From assembly GCA_039621445.1 (NCBI GenBank), contig CP154956.1:10725443-10789442 (forward strand): 64,000 bases of DNA. Direction: 5' to 3'. Positions 12,466 through 23,100 of this stretch are shown here, piece by piece. The first letter of the stretch is position 1. Every line of letters starts with the position of its first letter. The DNA is from Euglena gracilis (taxonomy: Eukaryota > Euglenida > Euglenophyceae > Euglenales). The translations under genes were made by a program, and so were the position numbers. The notes below the pieces were generated by a model, which was given only the letters and a program-made list of their open reading frames with translations, was not told the origin of the DNA and searched no databases.

Positions 12466-12805
12466 GCTAACAGAAACACGCGCACGCGCACAATTTGGAC
12501 AAAACCCTGAAGTGCAGAAATGGGCGTCTCGGACCAACTTCGGACCTCCCCCCCCTCCCCCCTCCCCCCCCCTGAGAAAATGTCACCCCTCCCCCCCCCC
12601 CACCCTAACCGAGTGAAAAAGAAGCCTGGGTTTGGCCACGAAAAAGAAGAGAAGCCTGGGTTTGGCCATGAAAAAGAAGCCTGTGTTTGGCCATGGCGGT
12701 TCCTAAGCTGGACCACAGAAGCCGGAATTGGACAACTGCCCCCCCCAAAAAAAACCACACATATGAGCCAATGTGCACGGGTCGGGTTGGTCTCCGTCCC
12801 CTAAC

Positions 12806-12905
12806 CTTCCGGCCCCAGCCCCGGGCGACGTGGCTGCCGTGGAGAGGCCGCCGGGCGAGCTCCGCCTGGAAGCGGAGCACGGCGTCGATGACCCGGCACC
12901 AGACG
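12806..12905 (-). CDS. Coding-like exon VWCRVIDAVLRFQAEL, possible GT10 C-terminus
   Basis: Strong exon appearance: AG at 12,907-12,906, 33 codons, donor AAG|GTTAGG. Encodes VWCRVIDAVLRFQAELARRP then LHGSHVARGWGRK. A W-x-x-C-x-x-x-x-x-L-Q-x-E type helix near the C-terminus is reminiscent of GT10 enzymes, but the similarity is weak. It could belong to a neighbouring gene. Phase does not connect cleanly to 13,572-13,629. Confidence 0.45.
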
Positions 12906-13571
12906 CTGCGCCGCTCCGGCACCGCGGGCGGGCGGCGGTGTGCGCAGGGGGGGGGGTCGGGTACACGGCAGGTGTTGTGGGGAGCGTTGGGGCTTCCCGA
13001 GAGGGGGCAGGGAGGCGTTCGATTGTTTCAATCTTCTCATGTTGTCACTTTTATTTAAATTTTCAATTTTCAATTTTTATTATCAATTTTGAGTTCATAT
13101 TTTATGTTGACTTATATGTCAAAATTACACAACAATTTTCAGCGCAAAGTGCCGGAAGGAAAAAATTTCCTTTGGGGGCATTTCCAGGATCCCCCCCCCC
13201 CCCGGGTCGCATCAGCAGGGGGGTCCAGACAACCCCTTGTCGAGGAGGATACCTCCCGCATGAAGCTGTGACGCCCTCCTTACAGCCAACCCTGGCCTGG
13301 GCACAAAAACCAGGCAGTGATTCTGAAGGTGGGGGGAAACCCCTGCTGGGCTGGAGTCGCCGTCAAGGCGTTTCGCACCGCCAAGCCATGAAAAGACCCT
13401 CTGCCCTGCGCTTCCACTGCTTTTTTTTTTTCTCTGCTGTCTGTTATCCTTTCTTTTCTTTTTTGTCCAATTTTTGCGCACATTATATATTTCCAGAGCC
13501 TTTCGGCCACGAAATGGCGCATTCTTCCCCTCCCACTGTCTCTGCTGTCTGTAGGGGGGGGGGGGCACAAC

Positions 13572-13629
13572 GGAGCCCGGCCACGAAATGGCGCACGAAG
13601 CGCGGAGACAGGGTGGAGGCGACGCGGTG
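13572..13629 (-). CDS. Coding-like segment, possible downstream GT10 exon
   Basis: Between AG at 13,631-13,630 and a GT at 13,571. Encodes HRVASTLSPRFVRHFVAGL. GC-rich, unlike the surrounding A/T- and CA-repeat sequence. Position on the same strand suggests an exon of the GT10 gene's C-terminal part or of the next gene. No motif settles it. Confidence 0.25.
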
Positions 13630-13735
13630 CTGCCGGCCAACAGGAGCGCAAGGGGCAACGCTGGTCAATAACCCGGCGGGTCCACGCAGGAACAACAGCG
13701 CACATGAGAGGCACCAGCCAAGCTCAGCACACGCG

Positions 13736-13747
13736 CGCACGTCCACA

Positions 13748-13780
<33 letters not shown>

Positions 13781-13860
13781 ACACACACACACACATGACA
13801 CACATGCCCACAGACACACGCGCGCACACACGCCACACCATGCAGACACGCCACACAAAA
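13736..13860. repeat. (CA)n/(CG)n dinucleotide tract
   Basis: CA repeats interrupted by a central CGCGCGCGCGCG block. Alternating purine-pyrimidine throughout, so a Z-DNA-prone stretch. Confidence 0.9.
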
Positions 13861-14117
13861 AAACGACACCTGACGAGATGAGGGACGAGAGAGCATTCGC
13901 TCTGGGAACGTCACACAGCATGCCATCAACTTTCGGGGGGGGCTCTTCTGTCCCAACCCCTTCCCCAAATGCCTCATTTTCTTCGCTCGGATTTTTCAAT
14001 GGGGGGGGGACGGTTCACATCACTGCCCGGGGCTTCCCTGCACGGTAGAGGGTCTCGTTGCGGCTCACGGCCAGGCGGTGGCTTCTTTTTCCTCGACTGC
14101 CAGCGGGTCTCTTGAGC

Positions 14118-14246
14118 TACCTACCCCCCCCCCCCGGGAAACTGTCACCTGACAGGTTGGCCGGTACCGGGGACCCTGACAGTTTCCCGGGCGGGACCCT
14201 GACAGGTTCTCGGGCATGACAGTTTCCCGGGGGGGGGGGGTAGGTA
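14118..14246. mobile_element. 129-bp TACCTACC element, copy 1
   Basis: Ends TACCTACCCCCCCC / GGGGGGTAGGTA are inverted and followed inward by GGGAAACTGTC / GACAGTTTCCC. The core is composed of CTGACAGGTTGGCC and CTGACAGTTTCCC words in both orientations, giving strong fold-back potential. A near-identical copy lies 0.7 kb away. Confidence 0.85.
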
Positions 14247-14701
14247 TGCCAGCGTAGAAGTGGTCAGTTTGTGACCGGGCTGGACCCGGCCCGGGAAAAT
14301 CTCCAGGAGTTCGAAACGGCCCACCCCTGCCCCAAACGGAGGTTTTTTGAGGACCCGGGGAGGGGGCCGGACCCACCCACCCACCCACCCACCCCTGGGG
14401 GTGGGGGGGGGGGGGCTCAGGGGAATCCACAATGGGGGTCAATTTTGAGTCCAAAAAAAATTGGGCGATTTGCGCCGAAAATAGCGGAAAACTGCTCCTC
14501 GGGGGGGGGGGCAGAGGGTCCCACCCCAAACCCCCCACCCGGGGGGGGGGGGGGGGGGGTGGGAAACCCCCGCCGCCCGCCCACCCACCCCTTCCCCCAG
14601 GTCACCAAACTTAGAAAAATGGGCCCCAACCCACCCAGAAGGGGGAATCGTCCCAGAAAAGAAGCCTGGGCAGGAGGTGCTCCGCGAGGTGGCACGGGGA
14701 C

Positions 14702-14752
14702 GGGCCCGGTGTGGGGAGGGGGGTCGGGCAGCAACGCATTCGGGCAACACTT
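14702..14752 (-). CDS. Coding-like segment, possible downstream GT10 exon
   Basis: GC-rich block with acceptor TCCTCCCAG and donor GGGCCC|GTCCCC. Phase 0 at both ends, encoding KCCPNALLPDPPPHTGP. The phase fits the last secure GT10 exon. No family motif is recognised and other frames are also open, so this is tentative. Confidence 0.25.
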
Positions 14753-14848
14753 CTGGGAGGACATTGCAGACCCCTTCCCCTCTGTGCAAGGCACATGCTG
14801 ACCAGGCATCCCGTTAACCTCGGGGACTGTGCTGTGCTGCGGGGTGCC

Positions 14849-14982
14849 TACCTACCCCCCCCCCCCCGGGAAACTGTCACCTGACAGGTTGGCCGGTACC
14901 GGGGACCCTGACAGTTTCCCGGGCGGCCGGGCGGGACCCTGACAGGTTCTCGGGCATGACAGTTTCCCGGGGGGGGGGGGTA
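14849..14982. mobile_element. 134-bp TACCTACC element, copy 2
   Basis: Almost identical to the copy at 14,118, with a small expansion GGGCGGCCGGGCGGGACC in the middle. Degenerate or partial relatives are at 61,998-62,055 and 63,415-63,570, showing a dispersed family. Confidence 0.85.
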
Positions 14983-15641
14983 CTCATCAAGGCATTGCTG
15001 AGCGATCCGGGGGGGGGGGTCTTAGACGCAGGAAAATTTGGGCTGGTTGGAAAGAGGAGGTTGGCTGACCCCCCCAAATGAATCCCTGGCAGGAACTCTT
15101 GGCTGCTGCATGGGGCAGCTTGGACAGGTTGCTCTGTTGTCCAGTGGCAATGAACTAAAGCAAGAGGGAAACCCGAGGCCCCTTTCTTCGGGACGGTGGC
15201 ATTGGGACCTCACACCAGATGAGTGCCATTCTGCACAGGGCCCACCCGCTGACAAAGGAACAAAAAACAAAATCAAACAATAAAACAATAAAATGCAAAA
15301 TAATTAAAATAAAAAAATACACAAAAGCAAATGAGTGGAAAAAGGGGGAACTGCAAAAAACATTTTTTTTCGGACTTTTTGTTGAAGAGGGGGAGTGCGC
15401 AGCACAAAGTACAGTTTCACAGTAAGTACGGCTTGTATGGGAATCCCCCCCAACCCCTTGAGTGGTGGGTTTTTCTTTTTGGGGAGGGGTGTTCGACGAC
15501 CCTCCCACCCCCATAGCGGTACTCTTCTCTCTCTGTCTGTCCCTCACGAACTGGCTCCATTGTCCTCCCACTTCTCCTGCTCCCTGGTTGTGCTTCAAAC
15601 CTTCCCCGCCCCCAAAAATCAGTCGTCCCCCACCCAGTCCC

Positions 15642-16800
15642 CTGTCCTGTTGGGGTCGGGCACGATATGGCCAATGAGTAGGACAGGGAAAGGCTGAGGG
15701 GGGGACCGTACGGGGAGTCCGTGCATCCGCCTGCAAAAGGGAACCCCACCGCCGTCTGCGCTGTATGGAAAAGCAATGCTGGTGAAATTCGAGTTGCCCA
15801 CGCCCCCCACCGCGGGAAGTAGGGGGGGGAGGGGTATATCGCACATGGCAACCCACCATGGCACCACCCAAGTAAAATTCTGGCCCATACATCAGGGAGC
15901 GCCCGCAGAAATACTGGAAGTGCTGGTGTGTGGTGTGGTGTGGGGGTCGGACCCCCCATCCACCCACCAGGAATGACCTGCTCTGTTGAAGGCGCTCAAC
16001 GCAAACCACACGTGGCCAGTCTTCTTTTCGCAACCCTGGTGGGCGGGAGAGGGTGGGTTGCTTGTGCTGTGCTGCCGAGCCTGCCCCATGGCAAGCCCCT
16101 CCCCCCCCGGGGGGGGCTGGCTTTGCGCCCAGCTGTGTACGACCTCAGGTAAACTACCATTTTTCAGGCCTCCGGGGCCTTTGGATGGGCCGCTACACCT
16201 GCGTCCCCCCACCTTACTTGGCAGCTAAGGCTGTCTGTCCTGTTGGGGTCGGCACGATGATGGCCAATGAGTAAGGACAGGGGGGGAGGGGGGGAGCCAA
16301 ATCAGCGCTGTGAGGGAAACCCCCACCGTCTGCGCTGTATGGAAAAGCCTGCTGGTGAAAGAGTGCCCACGCCCCCCACCCGGGAAGTAGGGGGGGGGGG
16401 GGGAGATCGACACAGCAACCCACCATGGCACCACCCAAGGAAAATTCTGGCCCATAAATCAGCGCCCGCAGAAATGCGGGAAGGGGTGGGGTTGTGTGGT
16501 TGGGTGGTCGGAGTCCCCATAAACCCACAAGGAAGACTGCTCTGTTGGAAGGCGCTGCACCGCAAAACCACACGTGCCAGTCTTCTTTTTTGGCAACCCT
16601 GGTGGGGCGGGAGAGGGGGGTTGCTTGTGCTGTGTGGAGCCTGCCCATGGCAAGCACCCCCCCCCCCGGGGGGGAGGCTGGCTTTGGGCCCCAGCTGTGG
16701 ACGACCCAGGTAAAACGACCATTTTCAGGCCTCCGGGGCCTTTGGGATGGGCCGCGCACCTGCTCACCCCCACCTTAGTTGCACTAAGGCTTCTTGTCTG
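15642..16800. repeat. Tandem duplication, two diverged copies of about 575 bp
   Basis: Copy 1 (15,642-16,234) and copy 2 (16,235-16,800) share CTGTCCTGTTGGGGTCGG, CGTCTGCGCTGTATGGAAAA, CAACCCACCATGGCACCACC, AAATTCTGGCCCATA, GCCCGCAGAAAT and GGCCTCCGGGGCCTTTGG in the same order. Differences are small indels and run-length changes. Non-coding. Confidence 0.9.
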
Positions 16801-16960
16801 TTTTTTTAATGGCCGGCGCTCACCCCGCTTCTGGCCCAGTTTGTGTAGTGAGTGGCCAGGGACCCCTACACCAGTGCTCGTGCGTTGCTCCCCCTGGCCG
16901 GGAGAGCAACTCTGGTGCAATTCCAGCGCTGTGGGAACATACACTCACATTGTGTGCTGC
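16786..16960. repeat. Single-arm copy of the 47.4 kb fold-back family
   Basis: Contains GTTGCACTAAGGCTTCTTGT, GTGAGTGGCCAGGGACCCC and AATTCCAGCGCTGTGGGAAC, matching the 47.4 kb arms. Lies just downstream of the GT10 exon at 17,042 (minus sense). Confidence 0.85.
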
Positions 16961-17041
16961 TCCTCCCCGGATGACCAGCTTGTGGCCTGCCCCGAACAGA
17001 AGACGGCTGCCACCCGGGTTTGGGGGGGGGGGGGCAACCAC

Positions 17042-17190
17042 CGGCGCCTGTCGCTGGGGGCTGGCGAAGTCGCGGACGTGGATGGCGGCGCGCGCGTGGG
17101 GCATCGGGACGGGCCAGCAGCCCATCACGACGGGGATGGCGCCGGTGCGGTAGCAGTCCATGAGCTTCGGGCGGACGAGTGCATGAGGCA
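17042..17190 (-). CDS. GT10 exon (AIPVVMG and DFASP motifs)
   Basis: Acceptor CCCCTAG, donor CCG|GTGGTTG. Encodes PHALVRP then KLMDCYRTGAIPVVMGCWPV and HARAAIHVRDFASPQRQAP. It corresponds to EKLxxALxxGxVPVVxG...FIxVxDFxSP of GT10 enzymes. Phase agrees with the previous exon when canonical sites are used, at the cost of about 14 extra residues between CTE and KLM. Confidence 0.93.
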
Positions 17191-20100
17191 CTAGGGGAGG
17201 GAGGGGGCAATGCGGACCCTCGAGAAAAAAAGCGACAAACGGCAACGATAGACACCTTCCCCCCTTGTCCAACGACCGCTAAATATTGTCAATTACCGGG
17301 GGGGGGGTCGGTATTTTGGCCAAATGTCGCTACGGGACGGGAGGGGTCATTAGACAAGACCGGGGGTCAAAATTGTTTCTCCCGCTTCGTCCCAAAGTGA
17401 AGAAAAAAGTTGTGGGCGTGCAAAAACTTTGCAATTGTGTGGTCCATACTCTGACAGACCAACAACAACAGCATCGGCAACATCTCCAGTAGGGCGCCGA
17501 CAGAAAAAGATAGAATAAGAAAAGGCTGGAGGTAAGAACGCGAACGTCTGGAAAAAAAAGATCACCTGGAAAAAGGTCACTGCTGACCGGGGGGTCGTTG
17601 GACAAGTGGGGGGGGGATAAACACATAAAACAAAGGGCGGAAATTGAAGAAGTGGGGGGGACAAAGTCACAGAAATGCAGAAACAACCTGTTTGTGCCCC
17701 CCCCTTGCGACCTTGGAAAGTGCAGCTTGCGGGTGGCAAGCTGCATTTTCCCGTGGGAGAGAGGTGGGTATGTCGTTGCTTGAAAAACAAGCAGACTGTC
17801 GTCGCCCAGTGCCGTCGTCGCCTCAGTGCAGTAGTCGCGGCAGTCGCTGTTCTCGAAGCTCAAATAGAATTTGTACTGGAGCATCAGGGCAGTGGGAGGG
17901 CCCCTCTGTGGTGCAGCCCTCAAAGCACCGCAAACACAAAGTGGATGTCTTTGGCTGCCTTTATCTATTCGTGCTGTTCTTCTTTCCAATTGTTGTGCAT
18001 GATCGGGGGCTTTCTTTGCAAAAATGCCGTGCAGGGAAACCGTTTTGCAGTATAAAGTGAGAATCTAACTCTCGACGAGGTTGGGAGACCCCCTCCCGAG
18101 GTCATGACAAAAAGAATTTGGAATTCTTCTTAAAAATTAACAGGACGTAAAGAACTTAGTGATCTTATCAAACTTGGATTGCTGTGAATGAATGTGCCGA
18201 CCAGACACAGCACAACAAATCCAACAAAGTGTTGGTTGCAGAAGAGGCATTCTGAATTTCAAAAAAAGGGACCCTCCGTTGGTCTTGTTGGTGATGGTCA
18301 CGTTGCCGCGGTTGTTGTGCCCAGGGCTGTCATTTTTTTTTGCTGACATCGGATTCAAATTTCCTTCAAACATTCAGGAAAAGGTGAAAAATATGTCTTG
18401 GCCAGCCATCTGCATCAAATCAGCAGAGCAGTCTCAGGGGGACACTCGGTGTGGCGTTTGGGGTTCACACGTGTGGCAAATGACCAGGGCGGCCTGAAAC
18501 GAATTAAAGCAAATCTGCACCAGGCTTCTTTTTAAGTCAGCAGACCCCCCCCCCCCGGGGGGAGGGGGGGTGGGTGGGTGGGTCCGGGCCGGACCCCCCC
18601 CACCCGGGGGCAAGCACCTATAGTTGACCCCCAGATTTTTGCCATTTTCGGCCATTTTCGGCCATTTTCGGCCATTTTCGGCCATTTTCGGCCATTTTCG
18701 GCCATTTTCGGCCATTTTTTCCTATAGGTGGGGGGTAAAACTGCCTTAAAAATTCTTTCATACCAACAATACATTTTGATCATTCAGTCAACATGAAAAC
18801 AGTCGTGACAAGCTAACGCATCCAAGGAGGTCCGTTTGGAATGAGTGTTCAGGGATTCAAGAGGTCAAAGAGTTTTTTGTTGCAATATGCAAATGCAAGG
18901 TTTTGGGAATAAGCTTCTTTTTTCCTGCCAGAGAGGCTCTTGTCCACTTTGGTCTTTTTTTTGCTGGGGGTTTTTGGGACGCTTCATGAGAGTGGTTGGC
19001 ACATGACATATTAACCACAATGGTGGATGGCAACACCAAAACTGGTGCTTTTCTCTTCAAGCCTCTTGGCGTGGATGCGTTTCACAAACAACTTCCCCTC
19101 ACCCATTCCAACTTGATACCCCAAGCAACATTGTTTGATGGTGGCACCGTTATATCCCATCCACTTGTGTGCAATAAACCTAATCCAGGAAACACACCTT
19201 TAACAGAGAAAAAAACGCTTCACATACTTCGCCTAGTTGCACCTTGTCACCACAATTTTCTGAAATGTCATCAAAAAACATCGGCTTTGGCCCAAATAAC
19301 CCATTTGGAGGTGGTTCGTTGAGCAGCATGTACAAGCAAAGAAAAGCAAACAAAAACAAACAAACATGTGATTGGTCCATAATGTTAAAATGTTGACATC
19401 AAATGTGCTCACCCAATGTCTGCATCTTGTTCAACATCGCATCTCGCCCAGCATCTACATCTTGTCCAATATCTGAATATCTACATCCGTTGCATCAGCA
19501 ATCACTGCATCTTGTCTGGTGTGTGCATCTTATCCAATACCTGCATCGCATCTGTCAAGATCTTAATCTTGTCCAGTATCTGTATCCACTGCATCTTCTC
19601 CAGCATCTGCATCTTGTCCAGCATCTGCATCTTGTACAGCATCTGCATCTTCTCCAGTGTCGACATCTTGTCCAGTGTCTGCATCTTGAACAACGTCTGC
19701 ATCTTGTCCAATATCTGCATCTTGTCCAGCATCTGCATCTTGTACAGCATATGCATCTTGTCCAGTGTCTACATCTTGTCCAGTGTCTGCATCTTGTTCA
19801 GCATCTGCATCTTGTCCAGCATCTGCATCTCATACAGCATCTGCATCTTGTCCAGTGTCTGCATCTTGTTCGGCATCTGCATCTTGTCCAGCATCTGCAT
19901 TTCATACAGCATCTGCATCTTGTCCAGTGTCGACATCTTGTTCAGTCTGCATCTTGTTCAGCATCTGCATCCATTGCATCTTGTCCAGTATCTGTAACCA
20001 CTGCATCCACTGGCTCCCAACCAAGCAAAATGACCACAGAAACCCCCCAAAAATGACCACAAAAAACCTAAAATTGACCGCAAAAGGCCCCAAAAAGCAA

Positions 20101-23100
20101 TCAAAATGACCTAAAATTGCTTCAAATAACCTAAACTTGCCCAAAAACGCCAACAATGTCCACAAAATTGTGAAAAATAACCCAAAATCACCAAAATGGC
20201 GCAAAATGCCATAAAATGTGCTCATGTTGACCCAAATTAGCCCAATATTTGCCAAATCAGTGCAAAACATCCCCAACATTAGCAAAAATTGATCCAAAAT
20301 GGCCAAAATGGGAGTAATATTGGAAATTTGTGGAGAAATTATTCCAAAAATGGGTTTAATTCTTCAAAATATATACAAAAAAAATTGCCAGCATCGCCCT
20401 TGTCAACAATTATAATTTTTTTTCTGAAATGCCATCAAAATATCAGCTTTGGCCCAAATAACCCTTTCGGAGATGGTTCTTTGAGCAGCATGTGTTGCAG
20501 GGCCAGGCATAATAACAAAAGAAGAGAGGCTGCACAGAGACAAGAATAAGTCGCACTGAAAATTGCCCCTCAGGGAAAAAGAAACTGTTAGGCAAAAAAA
20601 CTCGAAAAAATTTGCAACAAATTTTTTCTCATTTTCGGCCATTTTCGGCCATTTTCGGCCATTTTCGGCCATTTTCGGCCATTTTCGGGACCCCCACCTA
20701 TAGAGCCCAAAATTTCATTTTCGGCCATTTTCGGCCATTTTCGGCCATTTTCGGCCATTTTCGGCCATTTTTACTATAGGTGCTTGCCCGGGGGGGGGGG
20801 GGGGGGGAGGGTCCCGCACCGGAGGCGCTGGGTATACGTTTTCGGCGCGAAGCGCCGAAAAAGCCGTCTTAAAAAGAAGCCTGATCTGCACATCCAACTA
20901 AAATACCACACGAATAATTAGCACAAAAAATGGCCACATTTTGAGGGTAAAAAAAAAGGATCAAAATTGAGGCAACCCCCAAAACCATTAAAAATACGCG
21001 CTTAGCACTGAAAATTTTTTCGGTCCACCCCGGCTTCGCCAGGCTGGCCTGAACTTTATTTCAGCAGAACCCCTCACCAAGGGCCTGCAGCCTGGCTGGG
21101 AGTGGGAGCTGCTGGCTGGAAAAAAAAAACGCCCTGGGTGGCCGGACCCCCCCCCCCCCGGAAGGGTCTCCTCCGCCTTAAGAAACTCCCCTGTCCCGTA
21201 GTCGAAAAGTCAAAAAAATGTTCCCAGAAAAAGTGTAAAAACAGCCAGGGAAATACATGTGATATGTTTGAATTCAAATTGACACATTTCAATTATTTTG
21301 TTTGAAATTTATTAAGTAATAAATTCAATATCTTTATTCAAATTAACACGTTATCTATTAAGAAGAAACGTAGCCATCAGGGCGATCCTTAAATGAAAAT
21401 TATACACATTCGAAGAAAAATCCAGACAGTAGATGGCCAAAAAATGGCCATATTTTGTCGAAAAAGGGGCAGTTCTTCCCCTCCTTTACAGACATCCCTG
21501 GTACCCCCCCCCCTCTGTGGGTTACACCTTGTGTTCACTTTGGCACCTGACAGCCTGAAAGACCTGTCTGATGCGTCTTTGGCGTGAACTTGCCCAAAGA
21601 TGCCCGCTCTCTATATTAAGGAGGAAAAAGAAATATATAAATTTTCCTGAGGGATTTGCTATGGCGACCAATACAAAACCCCCTCTCAGCACCGCCAAAA
21701 GGCGTTGCGCAACGCATAGAATGGGAAAAATACTTGAGCATTCATCATTCTGTGACTTTTTTTGCCAAACATTGGTGCAAATTCAGCAAAAAGGCAAAAG
21801 ATATTGACACCAATTACAATTCCGGTCCCAAAGTAAAAAAAAAAATCACGCCCGATGACAAAACCGGGGGGGGGGGGCAAAAAGGGGGAAACAATAGCCC
21901 GGTCAAGGCAGCGGCCGTAGGAATGGACGGGGATATGCTTCATCAGCTCCCGGATGTATTTCAGGGCAGGGGCCAGGGAAAGCTGATTGGAAGGGGAAAG
22001 GTGCTGGCAGGCCCCCGGCAGCCCCAAGCCCCACACCTCCACGACCCCCCGGGCAGAACGGGAAGGCCTGGTGGGGGGGGGGTTGGCCCCGCCCCAACCC
22101 GCCGCAGCGTTTTCACAGATCTTTTAACAAAGCTTTTTGGGGTCGAAAATTGGGGCTTCTGGAAATTTGGGCGGAGGTGGTGGGGGGGGTCGACCCCCCC
22201 CCACCCTGCCTGGCGGGTCCACCCCACCCACCCTGGCCGTTTGGCCGATTCCTGTTCTGCCCTGGCCCCAGGGCCCGGAAGAGGTCTCTGCGGGATGTTC
22301 CAATATTGGCGGTCCAAGCAGTCTGCGGCGTTGCCGTGGGTCTCCCGATTCCCGTCTTTGCCGGGCTTTTCGGGTGCGAGGGCCAAAAGGTCAACATTCA
22401 AGTCCAAAAGGCGGAGTTTGGTCCAAGCCGTTTCCAAACCCAAAATGCAACTCCTGACCCCCGGCGCGCTATCAACCCAAACCTTATCTCGGCCTAAAAC
22501 ACCGAATACTAACCCTGTTCCCAACACAACCGTAACTCTGACACTACTCCAAACTCAACCCAGACCCTCACTCAACAAACCCTGACATCAAACACGACGA
22601 CGACGATGATCAGGGGTCTTTTTATGACCGGGGGGGGTCTCACCCCACCCACCCCCCCCCTGGGGGGGGGGGGGGCGGGGGGTCCGGGGGACCCACCCAC
22701 CAAAAAACGCGAAAAATGCTGAAAAGTATATCCCCGGGGGTCCAAGGCTAAAACGATGATGATGATGACCCTTGATGACGATGATGGTGCATATATACAT
22801 ATACATATACATGATATATATCCATAGGGTGTCTGGGGCTTTATTCGATATTTAAACATTTTCTTTCATTTTGATTCACTTTCCAGATGTCAGGAAAAAA
22901 TTTTGGCCAGTTTTAGCCCAAAACGAGCCAAAAAACAGCCGAAAAAAACACATCAAAAAACGACGCTGCAGAATGGGGGCGTCACTTTGGCCAGCCGCGG
23001 AGTCACCGGGACAGCCAGGTACTGTTGGATTGGGGTTGCACGGGCTGGAATTCTTTTATTTTGGGCCCTTTCGACGACTCGGCAGCGCTGGGGAGTTTTT

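Larger units (their letters stand above)
18521..20883. mobile_element. hAT-like MITE carrying a nested second element
   Basis: Same 16-bp ends as the 214-bp element (CAGGCTTCTTTTTAAG / CTTAAAAAGAAGCCTG) and a perfect 8-bp duplication ATCTGCAC (18,513-18,520; 20,884-20,891). Without the nested insertion at 18,611-20,786 it would be about 180 bp, close to its relative at 2,982. The outer right half has the GGCGCGAAGCGCC hairpin core. Confidence 0.95.

Noticed and set aside
19403-20056. 217-codon plus-strand frame of His/Leu/Val/Gln repeats
   Set aside because: An 18-bp minisatellite inside a transposon-like element; equally long frames in the other registers; no start context or homology.
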